Assembly: GCA_019114515.1 (NCBI GenBank)
Contig: DXFH01000025.1
Span: forward strand, 1 to 59,066
Direction of reading: 5' to 3'
DNA from: Candidatus Limosilactobacillus merdigallinarum
Lineage (GTDB): Bacteria; Bacillota; Bacilli; Lactobacillales; Lactobacillaceae
Length of the DNA: 59,066 nt
Positions 9,318 through 18,041 of this stretch are shown piece after piece. The notes under the pieces were generated by a model, which was not told the origin of the DNA, made no database searches, and was given only the letters and a program-made list of their open reading frames with translations. Each line of letters opens with the position of its first letter. Position 1 is the first letter of the stretch. A program made the translations under genes and the position numbers.

Positions 9318-9806
9318 TTAATGCTTATCTGGATGAATATATTGATCCAGATTAACCTCATCCAAAATATTGGAATCCAGGCGAATTTGTTTTAGCTTAA
9401 CCTGCTTTAGTTTGATCAGCTTCATTGCGTATTCATCATTATGATAGTTGCGTAAGTAGTTGATCTGCTTAATCCCAGCCTGCAGTAAACTCTTTGTACA
9501 CTGCAAGCAAGGAAAATCTGTCACATAGAGAACTGCGCCATCCGTTGGCGTGCCAAATTTTGCGCACTGCAGTAAGGCATTCATTTCAGCATGAATAGTC
9601 CGGACACAGTGACCATCGCGCATGTAACAGCCAACGTCAATACAGTGGTCGTCACCCGACACTGCTCCATTGTACCCCGAGCCAATGATTCGTTTATCAC
9701 GAACCAAAACTGCCCCAACAGATAAACGCTTGCAGGTACCTCTTGAAGCCACCAATCCCGCTTGAACCATGAAATACTGATCCCAGTCGATTCTCTTCTT
9801 AGTCAC
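9318..9806 (-). CDS. comEB: Deoxycytidylate (dCMP) deaminase, ComEB
   Basis: Zinc enzyme converting dCMP to dUMP for thymidylate synthesis; it sits in the competence operon by long-standing synteny but is not needed for DNA uptake. 162 residues with the deaminase signature HAE (72-74) and PCLQC (99-103), plus the allosteric and substrate region GYNGAVSGDDHC. The start is GTG (9804-9806) behind AAGGGGG. The C-terminal tail after about residue 125 is rich in Lys, Ile and Leu. Its stop is followed by comEC with almost no gap. Confidence 0.94.
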   Translation of the reverse strand: MTKKRIDWDQYFMVQAGLVASRGTCKRLSVGAVLVRDKRIIGSGYNGAVSGDDHCIDVGCYMRDGHCVRTIHAEMNALLQCAKFGTPTDGAVLYVTDFPCLQCTKSLLQAGIKQINYLRNYHNDEYAMKLIKLKQVKLKQIRLDSNILDEVNLDQYIHPDKH

Positions 9807-9864
9807 ATTTACAACCCCCTTACTAATCGTTTTAAGTATAGCAAAAAAAGATTGACCTAACAGG

Positions 9865-10476
9865 TTAAACTGACAACTGGTCCTTCATCTTAGCGACTGT
9901 CTTTTCACCAAAGCCACTGATATTCTTCAACTCATCAACTGATTTAAACTGACCATGCTGCTGACGATACTCAAGAATCTTATCTGCCTTTTTATCGCCT
10001 ACTCCATCAATTTTTTGTAGATCCGCTTTGCTTGCAGAATTAATGTTAATTTTTTCGTTACTACCTCCCGATCCCTCAAGAGAAGCGGCACCTGTCCCAG
10101 CAGGTAACTGTTCTCCTGGAAGCGGCACGTAAACTACTTGTTGATCCTGCAATTGCTTAGCTAAATTGACTTGTTTCATGTCTGCTTCCGCCTTAATACC
10201 GCCCGCCGCGTCAATAGCCTCCTTCACACGAGCATCTTTAGGGAGGTAATAAACTCCAGGACGACTGACCGCACCTTTTACATCTACACAGATTCGGGTA
10301 GAACGTGGTTTCGTGGGTTGACGACTGATTTTTTGCTGGTGGACCGGCTGATTAGTGACTGGTTTCGTGCTCTTCAGGGTATTACGTATCCCATAAGCTC
10401 CCAGCAAGAGTAAGAAAGTGCCCAGCACAATACACTGACGACGATAAAGCTGCCATAGTTCTTTTAGTCGTTCCAT
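9865..10476 (-). CDS. comEA: Competence DNA receptor ComEA
   Basis: Membrane-anchored double-stranded DNA receptor for transformation. 203 residues: a short basic N-terminus, one membrane anchor (about 15-32), a Lys and Gln-rich linker, a SLBB domain (about 60-115, CVDVKGAVSRPGVYYLP and GGIKAEADMKQVNLA), and tandem helix-hairpin-helix motifs at the end (ININSASKADLQKIDGVGDKKADKI and NISGFGEKTVAKMK). The ATG at 10474-10476 follows GAGGAGG. It is intact although comEC two genes later is not. It starts the operon, just after the terminator of the preceding protease gene; no competence-type promoter was recognised. Confidence 0.95.
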   Translation of the reverse strand: MERLKELWQLYRRQCIVLGTFLLLLGAYGIRNTLKSTKPVTNQPVHQQKISRQPTKPRSTRICVDVKGAVSRPGVYYLPKDARVKEAIDAAGGIKAEADMKQVNLAKQLQDQQVVYVPLPGEQLPAGTGAASLEGSGGSNEKININSASKADLQKIDGVGDKKADKILEYRQQHGQFKSVDELKNISGFGEKTVAKMKDQLSV

Positions 10477-10525
10477 ATAATTACCTCCTCATAGCTTAGA
10501 GACGGTAAAAAGAGTTAAATAAATT

Positions 10526-10557
10526 AAAAAATCTCTCAGCTTTTACTGAGAGATTTT
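10526..10557 (-). terminator. Terminator of the PDZ-Lon protease gene
   Basis: Minus strand stem AATCTCTCAG / CTGAGAGATT with a 6-base loop and a T-rich tail, immediately past the stop at 10563. Confidence 0.9.
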
Positions 10558-10562
10558 GTGAT

Positions 10563-11612
10563 CTATTCGTGCGTTTGAAGGTAATGCAAAGCATCATTGA
10601 AGCTCTTTACCGGCACCACCTTCATTTTTGGGGCGTATTTTTTAGCCGTGTCTCTTGCCATCTGATAGTTAGTCTTATGGCCTTCTTCATACTTCAAAAC
10701 CAGTTTAGTGGGTTTAATGTATGGTGCCAAAAACACTTGAGCACCGGCCTTTTTAGCAGCAATAACTTTCTTATCAATACCGCCAATTTCTCCCACTGAA
10801 CCATCAGGGTTAATGGTACCAGTACCGGCAATCTTCTTACCATGTCGCAGATCCTGTCCCGTGATTTGCTGATAGATCTGCAAACTAAACATCAAGCCGC
10901 CAGACGGGCCACCAAGTTGACCCGGATCAACCTTAACTGGAATTTTAGTATTAACTTTCGTATTGTCTGTTAACAAAATACCAATACCAGCACGCTGAGT
11001 AGTTAACTTAACCAACTTGCGAGTCACCTGATGACTTTTACCATCATGCAGGTAAGTGACCGTTAACGGCGTACCGACCTTTTGCTTACCAATATATTTC
11101 TGGTAGCCATGAGCAGTGTCAAAATGATGACCATTAACCTTAGTAATCGTATCACCAGTGTGAATGGCACCCTTAAATTTGGAGTTTGATTGTACCTGCA
11201 AAACGTATATACCCAGATACTTCTTGGTATATGGCTGATGAGCGGCCTTAAAAGCAACCGCGATTGCCTCATTAATGGCTGACTTCATATAGAAATCCTG
11301 AACCTTCTCATAGGTCTTACCATTTTGTCCCCCTGTTACTTCATCAGCATTTTCAATAGTTGCATGGGGTGATACTAATGCCCATAAGTATGATGCTGGT
11401 CGCGCCTGCTGCAGGTAAACAGACGTGATCATAAAGCTTCCCTTATGTTTGTCTGGATAACCAGGGATCTTAACATACGTTTTTAAGTCATCCGCAGTCC
11501 CTGGACTCTCAATGTATTTATTAAGGGGCCAGAACATGAACCATCCTAAAAAAAGGACGATTAACACTGCGATGAGAATTCGTCGCAGAATCTTGCGATC
11601 ATTGTTCTTCAT
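10563..11612 (-). CDS. SepM-family PDZ-domain Lon-like serine protease
   Basis: Membrane-anchored extracellular protease of the SepM / YlbL family; in streptococci SepM trims a competence pheromone, but the substrate here is unknown. 349 residues: one N-terminal membrane anchor (12-30), a PDZ domain (about 130-200, GAIHTGDTITKVNG) and a Lon-type catalytic domain with Ser237 in GGPSGG and the general-base Lys282 in GGIDKK. The ATG at 11612 overlaps coaD by 14 bases, so it is translationally coupled. It is the last gene of the ftsW-ylbG-rsmD-coaD unit, an arrangement conserved in Firmicutes. Confidence 0.92.
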   Translation of the reverse strand: MKNNDRKILRRILIAVLIVLFLGWFMFWPLNKYIESPGTADDLKTYVKIPGYPDKHKGSFMITSVYLQQARPASYLWALVSPHATIENADEVTGGQNGKTYEKVQDFYMKSAINEAIAVAFKAAHQPYTKKYLGIYVLQVQSNSKFKGAIHTGDTITKVNGHHFDTAHGYQKYIGKQKVGTPLTVTYLHDGKSHQVTRKLVKLTTQRAGIGILLTDNTKVNTKIPVKVDPGQLGGPSGGLMFSLQIYQQITGQDLRHGKKIAGTGTINPDGSVGEIGGIDKKVIAAKKAGAQVFLAPYIKPTKLVLKYEEGHKTNYQMARDTAKKYAPKMKVVPVKSFNDALHYLQTHE

Positions 11613-12117
11613 TAGTCCGGGTCACCCGCCTTAACTTCAAGTCATCTAACTTTTTTTGCAAGTCAGCATTGATGTTTGCTGGCAAGTATGCCGATATATC
11701 GCCACCTGTCATGGCAACTTCCTTTAATAAACTGCTTGATAAGTGCTGGTACTTGGGATCAGCTAACAAGAAGACCGTGTCCACTTGGTCATCTAGAAAC
11801 TGATTCATAGCAGCAATATCCTTTTCATATTCGAAGTCGCGACTGTTACGCAGTCCCCTTAACAGGTAATCAGCGCCAATTTGGTTCATTAAGTCGACCG
11901 TTAATCCCTGACTAGTAATAACGGACACGTTACTCAAGCCAGCAACTGCTTCTTTAACTTGCGCAACGCGTTCATCAATACTGAATAAAGGCTGCTTGCT
12001 GGTGTTTGTCATTACCGCTACCGCAAGTTGATCAAACAATGCACTACCCCGCTTAATTAAATCGAGGTGACCTAAAGTGAGCGGGTCAAAACTTCCTGGA
12101 AATAAAGCGACTTTCAT
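11599..12117 (-). CDS. coaD: Phosphopantetheine adenylyltransferase
   Basis: Fourth step of coenzyme A synthesis: 4'-phosphopantetheine + ATP to dephospho-CoA. 172 residues, close to the family norm. The nucleotidyltransferase start MKVALFPGSFDPLTLGH carries the TxGH motif (residues 15-18). The substrate loop LLRGLRNSRDFEYEKDIAAMN is clear, and the SSSLLKEVA segment corresponds to the second ATP motif. Overlaps rsmD by four bases (ATGA), which indicates coupling. Confidence 0.97.
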   Translation of the reverse strand: MKVALFPGSFDPLTLGHLDLIKRGSALFDQLAVAVMTNTSKQPLFSIDERVAQVKEAVAGLSNVSVITSQGLTVDLMNQIGADYLLRGLRNSRDFEYEKDIAAMNQFLDDQVDTVFLLADPKYQHLSSSLLKEVAMTGGDISAYLPANINADLQKKLDDLKLRRVTRTNEEQ

Positions 12118-12680
12118 GATTCATTGCCTCCGTTATAACGATAAATTCTGATTACTGTAATGCCATAATCTTGGCGCCTTTGCAACTTAAAGGCTGACCA
12201 CCCATCAGGCAATTGTGCTTCTTGGTTCGTCTCAGCAACAATAATTGCTCCGTCACTGAGCAAATTCAGCTTTCGTAATTCATCCATATCGGACTGAATA
12301 TGTTGTTTAGCATATGGCGGGTCTAAGAACACCAAATCAAACCGATCTTGATGGGATTGCATAATTTTCATTGCCCGCCGCGCATCGGCCTTAATAACGG
12401 TAAAGGCACTGTCATGATGCGTTTTATTAATATTTAAGCGGATCGTCTTAATGGCTGGAAACACCCGATCAACAACTACCGCATGGTCCATCCCACGCGA
12501 AATACTTTCAATCGCCAGGCCGCCACTACCGCCATACAGGTCTAGACAGGTACCAGCATCAAAATAAGGGCCGATCATGTTAAAAAGGGCTTCTTTTACT
12601 TTGTCAGTGGTTGGCCGGGTCGACATTCCTGGTACTGCAGATAGCTTAAGTCCCCTAAAATCACCGGATACTACTCTCAT
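12114..12680 (-). CDS. rsmD: 16S rRNA (guanine966-N2)-methyltransferase
   Basis: SAM-dependent methyltransferase acting on the assembled small subunit. 188 residues with the family opening MRVVSGDFRGLKL, the PTTDKVKEALFNMI segment, SAM motif I (DLYGGSGGLAIES, about 62-74) and the catalytic DPPY (about 119-122). It overlaps ylbG by four bases and coaD by four bases. The rsmD-coaD pair is strongly conserved in Firmicutes. Confidence 0.96.
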   Translation of the reverse strand: MRVVSGDFRGLKLSAVPGMSTRPTTDKVKEALFNMIGPYFDAGTCLDLYGGSGGLAIESISRGMDHAVVVDRVFPAIKTIRLNINKTHHDSAFTVIKADARRAMKIMQSHQDRFDLVFLDPPYAKQHIQSDMDELRKLNLLSDGAIIVAETNQEAQLPDGWSAFKLQRRQDYGITVIRIYRYNGGNES

Positions 12681-12967
12681 TTATTTTCATCCTCATCATG
12701 TTTCTTATAAATTCCTGTTGACTCCAGGTCACTGACCGTGGGATCAAGATCAGCTAATCGTGAATCAACTACCTTCCGCACTGCCTTCATCGCCAAAATT
12801 TTTTGACGAACTTCCTGAGCATCTCGCTCATTGACATACAGTACCAAATAGTGGTCATGTTGGGAAACGTAAAGCAGATGGCCTAAATGAGCAATCGTCC
12901 GTGCAACGCGACGACTACGAAAATAAACAATCAATCCCTTGCGTTTGGTAATTGCAAAATCACCCAT
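12677..12967 (-). CDS. ylbG: YlbG family protein (DUF2129)
   Basis: 96-residue protein of the YlbG / UPF0298 family, recognised by its opening KRKGLIVYFRSRRVARTIAHLGHLLYVS and by its position between ftsW and rsmD. The family is a small ferredoxin-like fold of unknown function; nothing catalytic can be seen. The C-terminus is an acidic tail. One-base overlap with the ftsW stop (TAATG) and four-base overlap with rsmD. Confidence 0.9.
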   Translation of the reverse strand: MGDFAITKRKGLIVYFRSRRVARTIAHLGHLLYVSQHDHYLVLYVNERDAQEVRQKILAMKAVRKVVDSRLADLDPTVSDLESTGIYKKHDEDENK

Positions 12968-14136
12968 TAATTTCTTCCTTTCTCACGAGCACGTAAGCGA
13001 CGGCTAACGTTTAATACCAGTCCAATTGCTGCGCTTAGGATCATCATACTGGAACCACCATAAGAAATAAATGGCAACGTTACCCCAGTGATTGGCAGCA
13101 AACCACAAACGCCACCAACATTAAAGAAGGTTTCAACCGCAATAAATGTAGCAACACCATAGCAAAGTAAGGTCATGTACATCGAGTGAGCATACATTCC
13201 GAGACGAATACAGCGACAGACGATTATACACAATAAAATTAAAATGATCGCTACCATTACGAAGCCTAGTTCTTCAGCAATAACGGCAAGGATGAAGTCA
13301 GTGTTTGGTTCCGGTAGGTAGCCCATTTTCTGGACACTATTTCCTAAACCAACACCAAAAAAGCCACCATTAGAAATCGCGTAATAAGAATTAACCAGTT
13401 GATTACCAACCCCACTCGTAGTGCCAAAAGGATCCAAATATGCCACAAAACGATTGGCCTGGTAATTATGTAAATGAGTAGCAATGAAGCGAGCAATTGT
13501 CGGCAGAAATAGCATCAAACCACCAACACCAAAAACAATCACGTAAGAACCCGTCTTCCAATCAATTTCGGAACCTAAAAAAAGGACCATCGCAATCGTA
13601 AAGTTAATTGCCACCCCACCAACATCTGGCTGGATTAAGATTAAAAGCAACATGAATCCCGTTAATCCAAGAGGCCAGGCAGCCTGTTTCAAACCATACT
13701 TTCCTGGAACAGCATTGTAGTGCGCAAATTGGCGGGATAAGTATAGGATTAAAAACAATTTAACAATTTCGGCTGGTTGGACGCTAAAAAAACCAAGGTT
13801 GATCCAACCGGCAGCACCATTAATTCTTGCTCCCAAGAAGCGGACATAAAAAAGCGCTAACACCAATAACCCCGCAAAGCCAGCTAAGAAACGAGTATTT
13901 TGCAGCTTTGTTAGGTTTATTGCCGATACAAAAGCAGCCACAATGAAACCTAAAATCACAAAAATTGTTTGGCGAATTAAGTATGATTTTGGTGAGCCCC
14001 CAGTTTGCATACTGACGGCAGCACTTGACGAGAACACCATGATAATGCCAATTACACACAAGGTCACATATGGCAGCACAATCCATGGATCAATATTGCG
14101 AAACCTTTTTGCTCTCAGTGAATGTGTTTTACCCAT
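12967..14136 (-). CDS. ftsW: Peptidoglycan glycosyltransferase FtsW (SEDS family)
   Basis: Membrane glycosyltransferase that polymerises lipid II at the septum. 389 residues with about ten membrane spans; the SEDS signatures are visible in GGSPKSYLIRQ, GAAGWINLGFFSVQPAE, the periplasmic stretch DPFGTTSGVGNQLVNSYYAISNGGFFGVGLGNS and the end GVTLPFISYGGSSM. The phrase NTDFILAVIAEELG is diagnostic. It lies outside the dcw cluster, next to ylbG, as in many lactobacilli. The ATG at 14136 is preceded by GGATGGAG at a long spacing of about 14 bases. Could be RodA, but position and the NSYYAISNG segment favour FtsW. Confidence 0.92.
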   Translation of the reverse strand: MGKTHSLRAKRFRNIDPWIVLPYVTLCVIGIIMVFSSSAAVSMQTGGSPKSYLIRQTIFVILGFIVAAFVSAINLTKLQNTRFLAGFAGLLVLALFYVRFLGARINGAAGWINLGFFSVQPAEIVKLFLILYLSRQFAHYNAVPGKYGLKQAAWPLGLTGFMLLLILIQPDVGGVAINFTIAMVLFLGSEIDWKTGSYVIVFGVGGLMLFLPTIARFIATHLHNYQANRFVAYLDPFGTTSGVGNQLVNSYYAISNGGFFGVGLGNSVQKMGYLPEPNTDFILAVIAEELGFVMVAIILILLCIIVCRCIRLGMYAHSMYMTLLCYGVATFIAVETFFNVGGVCGLLPITGVTLPFISYGGSSMMILSAAIGLVLNVSRRLRAREKGRN

Positions 14137-14176
14137 AACAGTCTAATAGTCTCCATCCTCTAAAAATACATGTGAT

Positions 14177-14204
14177 ATTATACACCAATTTCATTTTAGC
14201 CCAA
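14177..14204 (-). promoter_or_regulatory. ftsW operon promoter
   Basis: Minus strand: -35 TTGGGC (14199-14204), 16-base spacer, perfect -10 TATAAT (14177-14182), about 40 bases before the ftsW start. Confidence 0.7.
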
Positions 14205-14211
14205 TTATGGT

Positions 14212-14256
14212 AAAAGCCTGCAGCAACTGCTAATTACAGCTGCTTGCAGGCTTTTT
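14212..14256 (-). terminator. Terminator of typA
   Basis: Minus strand stem AAAGCCTGCA-AGCAGCTG / CAGTTGCTGCAGGCTTTT (minor mismatches), 7-base loop, T-rich 3' side, 25 bases past the typA stop. Confidence 0.85.
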
Positions 14257-14279
14257 AAGAATTTTTAATGATCACAGAA

Positions 14280-16121
14280 TTAGTTAGTACCACGCTTACG
14301 ATGCTTAGCAGCCTTTTCACGGGCATTGGTATTCAAGATTTGCTTACGCAGACGAATGTGCTTTGGCGTAATTTCACAATATTCATCTTCGTTCAAGAAT
14401 TCCAATGATTCTTCCAGTGTCAGGTGAGCTGGCGTCTTAATCCGCGCAGCTTCATCGGAACCGGCGGCACGCACGTTGGTCAGGTTCTTCCCCTTCGTGA
14501 TGTTAACCGTAATGTCATTTTCACGAGAGTTTTCACCAACGATCATCCCTTCGTACACTTCCGTACCTGGGTCAATCATCAGCGTACCACGTGATTCGAT
14601 ACCCATCATTGCATAGATGGTAGCCTTACCAGCATTCATCGAAACAAGGGCACCCTTTTGCCGACCAGGGTTCCAGTTCTTGATAACCGGAGCATACTTT
14701 TCGAAGGTATGACTCATAATACCGTATCCCCGAGTCATGGACATGAATTCAGTGGAATAACCAATCAAACCACGTGATGGCACTAAGTATTCCAACCGGG
14801 TTTGACCATTGTTATCTGGCTTCATGTCCTTCATCTGACCATGACGCTGGTTCAAGCTATCAATGATTGCACCAGCATATTCGGATGGTGTATCAACTTG
14901 AACCTCTTCAAATGGTTCACAACGGGTACCATCAACATCGCGGAAGATAACTTGTGGCCGCGAAACAGACATTTCGTAACCTTCACGCCGCATTGTTTCA
15001 ATCAGGACAGACAGATGTAATTCACCACGGCCGGATACAATCCATGCACCAGGATCATCAGTGTCATCAACCCGCAGGGAAACATCCGTGTGCAATTCAC
15101 GGAGCAAACGGTCATGTACTTGGCGAGCAGTGACAAATTCACCATCTTTACCAGCAAATGGAGAATCATTAGTCCGGAAAGTCATTTGCAAGGTCGGTGG
15201 GTCAATTCGCAATGGTGGTAATGCATCAGGATGCTGCGGATCAACAATTGTTTCACCAACGTTGATGTCTTCCATTCCGGAAACAGCAATCAAGTCACCG
15301 GCTTCGGCTTCTTGAATTTCCAGACGCTTCAAGCCGAAGAAACCAAACAACTTAGTAACCCGGAAGTTCTTCTTCGAACCATCCAGCTTCATTACAGTAA
15401 CTTGGTCGCCCACCTTGATCTTACCACGGAAAATCCGGCCGATACCGATACGACCAACATAGTCGTTGTAGTCCAGGATAGCAACTTGGAACTGCAGCGG
15501 TTCATCGGAGTTATCTACTGGAGCTGGGATCGTCTTAACAATCGTGTCAAACAGTGGCTTCATAGTATGCTTCTGCGTAGACAGGTCAGAATCATAGCTA
15601 GAAGTACCATTCATGGCAGAAGTATAGATAACTGGGAAGTCCAGTTGGTCTTCATCAGCACCTAATTCAATGAACAAGTCCAGAACTTCATCAACAACTT
15701 CTTCCGGACGAGCACCCTTCCGGTCAACCTTGTTAATAACGACGATTGGGGTTAGGTGTTGTTCCAAAGCCTTTTTCAGCACGAAACGGGTCTGAGGCAT
15801 GGTGCCTTCAAAAGCGTCCACAACCAGCAGAACACCATCAACCATCTTCATAACCCGTTCAACTTCACCACCGAAGTCGGCGTGACCTGGGGTATCCAAG
15901 ATGTTGAATTGGTACTTACCATACTTAACGGCCGTGTTCTTTGAAAGAATAGTAATACCACGTTCACGTTCAATGGCGTTAGTATCCATGGCCCGATCTT
16001 GAATTTGAAAGTGTTCAGGCAGAGTATCAGACTGCTTCAACATTTCGTTTAACAGCGTCGTCTTACCATGGTCAACGTGAGCAATGATCGCGATATTCCG
16101 AATATCTTCACGTGATTTCAA
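14280..16121 (-). CDS. typA: Ribosome-associated GTPase TypA/BipA
   Basis: Translational GTPase related to EF-G that helps 50S assembly and growth under cold and stress. 613 residues: G-domain with [13 protein letters not shown] (about 12-24), RGITI, DTPGHADFGGEVER and NKVDRKGARPEEV; then the EF-G-like domains and the BipA-specific C-terminal domain (SRGTLMIDPGTEVYEGMIVGE, IKTPAHLTLEESLEFLNEDEYCEITP). The start is TTG (16119-16121) with AGGGAG six bases upstream. It stands behind the terminator of the phosphatase gene; no convincing promoter was found in the 50-base gap. Confidence 0.97.
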   Translation of the reverse strand: MKSREDIRNIAIIAHVDHGKTTLLNEMLKQSDTLPEHFQIQDRAMDTNAIERERGITILSKNTAVKYGKYQFNILDTPGHADFGGEVERVMKMVDGVLLVVDAFEGTMPQTRFVLKKALEQHLTPIVVINKVDRKGARPEEVVDEVLDLFIELGADEDQLDFPVIYTSAMNGTSSYDSDLSTQKHTMKPLFDTIVKTIPAPVDNSDEPLQFQVAILDYNDYVGRIGIGRIFRGKIKVGDQVTVMKLDGSKKNFRVTKLFGFFGLKRLEIQEAEAGDLIAVSGMEDINVGETIVDPQHPDALPPLRIDPPTLQMTFRTNDSPFAGKDGEFVTARQVHDRLLRELHTDVSLRVDDTDDPGAWIVSGRGELHLSVLIETMRREGYEMSVSRPQVIFRDVDGTRCEPFEEVQVDTPSEYAGAIIDSLNQRHGQMKDMKPDNNGQTRLEYLVPSRGLIGYSTEFMSMTRGYGIMSHTFEKYAPVIKNWNPGRQKGALVSMNAGKATIYAMMGIESRGTLMIDPGTEVYEGMIVGENSRENDITVNITKGKNLTNVRAAGSDEAARIKTPAHLTLEESLEFLNEDEYCEITPKHIRLRKQILNTNAREKAAKHRKRGTN

Positions 16122-16171
16122 AATAATCTCCCTCTCAATTTAGATTGCTAGCGTTTGTTTGGTGTCGTCAT

Positions 16172-16198
16172 AAAAAAACTGTGACCTAAGCCACAGTA
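16172..16198 (-). terminator. Terminator of the inositol-monophosphatase-family gene
   Basis: Minus strand stem ACTGTG / CACAGT with an 8-base loop and seven T residues, directly past the stop at 16207. Confidence 0.85.
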
Positions 16199-16206
16199 TC
16201 GCAACA

Positions 16207-16971
16207 TTAGTTAATCAGTTCTGAGATGTCTCGAGAAACTTGCTTTGTTGCTACCAATACAAGGTTAGATGATAGCACATCCAGTTCTTTTTCGTCAATT
16301 GCTTTCACACTTAATCCTAATTCTTTTGCCATTGCCATTCCGGCAGCCAAATCCCAAGGGTGCAAATACGACAGATAACCACCCACACGACCAGTAATTA
16401 CCGCAATCATTTCAATTCCAGCGCTGCCATACATCCGCACACCGCGTGCTTGGAGCCCGATTTCACGGAAGTTATGGCCACCATTTAAGGTGATACCAGA
16501 GTTCAGCACCACTAAGCTATCATGCAAGACATTGTCAGCAGGTGCGTGTAAACGTTGGTCATTACAGAAAACACCCTTATTTGGTCCTCCATGGTAAAGA
16601 GTTCCCTCAATGACATCCATGATATAGCCATACACCGGTTTACCATCGACATAGAAACCAATCATGATCGCAAAATTACGGTGCTGCATCACAAAATTCA
16701 TGGTGCCATCAATGGGATCCACAATGAATACGGGTCCTTTCAGATCCGTAACTTTATCACCCAATCCCTCTTCACTCACAATCCGTGCTTCAGAATTAAT
16801 CTTGCGTAAACGATCATCAATAAATCGCTCATTTTCCTTGTCAACGGTGGTCACTAAGTCTTTATAGCTGGTTTTCATGGAGACATCATAAGCACTTTTC
16901 ATTCGCTTTAAGGTACGCGACCTTACATCCCACATTAATTGTTGAATTGACTGATCAAGCTGCTCGTACAT
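16207..16971 (-). CDS. Inositol-monophosphatase family protein
   Basis: Mg-dependent phosphomonoesterase of the SuhB / CysQ superfamily; the true substrate in lactobacilli is not known. 254 residues from the ATG at 16969-16971. That ATG is preferred over an upstream GTG because AGGAG sits eight bases before it. Metal and phosphate motifs are present: VSEEG (about 65-69), DPIDGTMNF and, near the end, WDLAAGMAMAKELG. The gene follows UPF0223 with five bases between, and both form one unit ended by the hairpin at 16172-16198. Confidence 0.92.
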   Translation of the reverse strand: MYEQLDQSIQQLMWDVRSRTLKRMKSAYDVSMKTSYKDLVTTVDKENERFIDDRLRKINSEARIVSEEGLGDKVTDLKGPVFIVDPIDGTMNFVMQHRNFAIMIGFYVDGKPVYGYIMDVIEGTLYHGGPNKGVFCNDQRLHAPADNVLHDSLVVLNSGITLNGGHNFREIGLQARGVRMYGSAGIEMIAVITGRVGGYLSYLHPWDLAAGMAMAKELGLSVKAIDEKELDVLSSNLVLVATKQVSRDISELIN

Positions 16972-16976
16972 TCTTC

Positions 16977-17258
16977 TCACTCCTGCTTTAACTTTAACCG
17001 TTTTTGATTGCTTGAACGGGTTGCTTTGACAACATCATAGAGCTGATAGCCACTTTGTTGGAAAAATTCGCGGCCTAACTGTTTTTCTTGCGCCTTTGTG
17101 GGCACTACTTCCTTAAATTCATGATAAGCCTGTTGAAATTTAGCAGGATTAATGCCCACCTCATAAGCATCCGCTACCAGGTTAAACAATGCCGCCACTT
17201 TCTCAATTTCTCCTACCGACCAACTATGATCAATCGGGTAGTTTATATTTTGTTCCAT
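16977..17258 (-). CDS. UPF0223 family protein
   Basis: 93-residue helical protein of the UPF0223 (YktA) family, recognised from NYPIDHSWSVGEIEKVAALFNLVADAYEVGI and the spacing of its helices. No function is established. The second ATG (17256-17258) is chosen because AGGAG is eight bases upstream; the ATG at 17264 would touch the ribosome site. It forms a short operon with the phosphatase gene, an association seen in other Firmicutes. Confidence 0.88.
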   Translation of the reverse strand: MEQNINYPIDHSWSVGEIEKVAALFNLVADAYEVGINPAKFQQAYHEFKEVVPTKAQEKQLGREFFQQSGYQLYDVVKATRSSNQKRLKLKQE

Positions 17259-17384
17259 CGTCATCGCTCCTATTCTGTGCCTATTTTATCATCATCAAGT
17301 CTAATGCGGGAGTGGCCCAATGATTTTAAGTCGATTAATGTGATAGACTAAGATAAATAGTCTAAACAACTGGAGGTTACCAAT

Positions 17385-17963
17385 TTGTATTTAATGAAAG
17401 ATATTGTTCGCGATGGCGATCCAGTATTGCGTGAGCGGGCCAAAAAAGTGGAATTTCCTTTGTCAAAAAAGGATCAGCAATTAGCACACGACATGATGGA
17501 ATACTTGGTAGTTAGCCAGGATCCAAAACTTTGTAAACAATACGGCTTACGCGCAGGAGTTGGTTTGGCAGCTCCACAAGTTGGCGTTTCTGAACAAATG
17601 GCGGCCGTTTTAGTGCCAGCCGATGACCCAGACCACGATGGCAAACCCAATGGCGATCCACAGTTTAAGGATGTCATCATCAACCCCGTAATTGTCAGTG
17701 AATCTGTCCAGTATGGTGCTTTGACTGAAGGCGAAGGATGCCTGTCAGTGGACAAAGATATTCCTGGATATGTACCACGGCATGACCGGATCACCTTACG
17801 TTACCAAGATACGGAAGGTAAAGAGCATAAAATTCGCTTGAAGCACTACCCAGCGATCGTTTGTCAACATGAGATTGATCACTTACATGGTGTGCTCTTC
17901 TACGACCACATTAATAAAAAAGATCCATTCGAAGCACCAGAAGATACCGTCTTATTCAGCTAG
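17385..17963 (+). CDS. def: Peptide deformylase
   Basis: Removes the N-formyl group from nascent proteins. 192 residues, the long Gram-positive (type 2) class, with all three active-site motifs: [16 protein letters not shown] (zinc Cys) and HEIDHLHG (zinc His pair and catalytic Glu). The start is TTG at 17385-17387, eight bases after GGAGG; the internal ATG four codons later is too far from the ribosome site. It is a single plus-strand gene, divergent from UPF0223 and ending before the terminator at 18012-18041. Confidence 0.97.
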   Translation: MYLMKDIVRDGDPVLRERAKKVEFPLSKKDQQLAHDMMEYLVVSQDPKLCKQYGLRAGVGLAAPQVGVSEQMAAVLVPADDPDHDGKPNGDPQFKDVIINPVIVSESVQYGALTEGEGCLSVDKDIPGYVPRHDRITLRYQDTEGKEHKIRLKHYPAIVCQHEIDHLHGVLFYDHINKKDPFEAPEDTVLFS

Positions 17964-17997
17964 AATGGACGAAAATGACATCCTCGTTTCATCAAGT

Positions 17998-18009
17998 CAG
18001 GGTGGAACC
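17998..18009 (+). other. T-box-like sequence motif downstream of def
   Basis: AGGGGTGGAACC, close to the conserved T-box core, lies 35 bases past the def stop and directly before an intrinsic terminator. No specifier stem-loop fits in the remaining space and no synthetase or amino-acid gene follows on this strand. Probably chance or a relic. Confidence 0.25.
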
Positions 18010-18011
18010 TA

Positions 18012-18041
18012 AAAAAGCTGCCTATATTGGCAGCTCTTTTT
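18012..18041. terminator. Bidirectional terminator between def and 18040-18519
   Basis: Stem AGCTGCC / GGCAGCT with loop TATATT, A run before and T run after. It converges on def (plus) and the unknown membrane protein gene (minus). Confidence 0.85.

Noticed and set aside
15231-15665. 144-residue plus-strand ORF inside typA
   Set aside because: Antisense shadow of a well-supported GTPase gene; no ribosome site and no recognisable protein.
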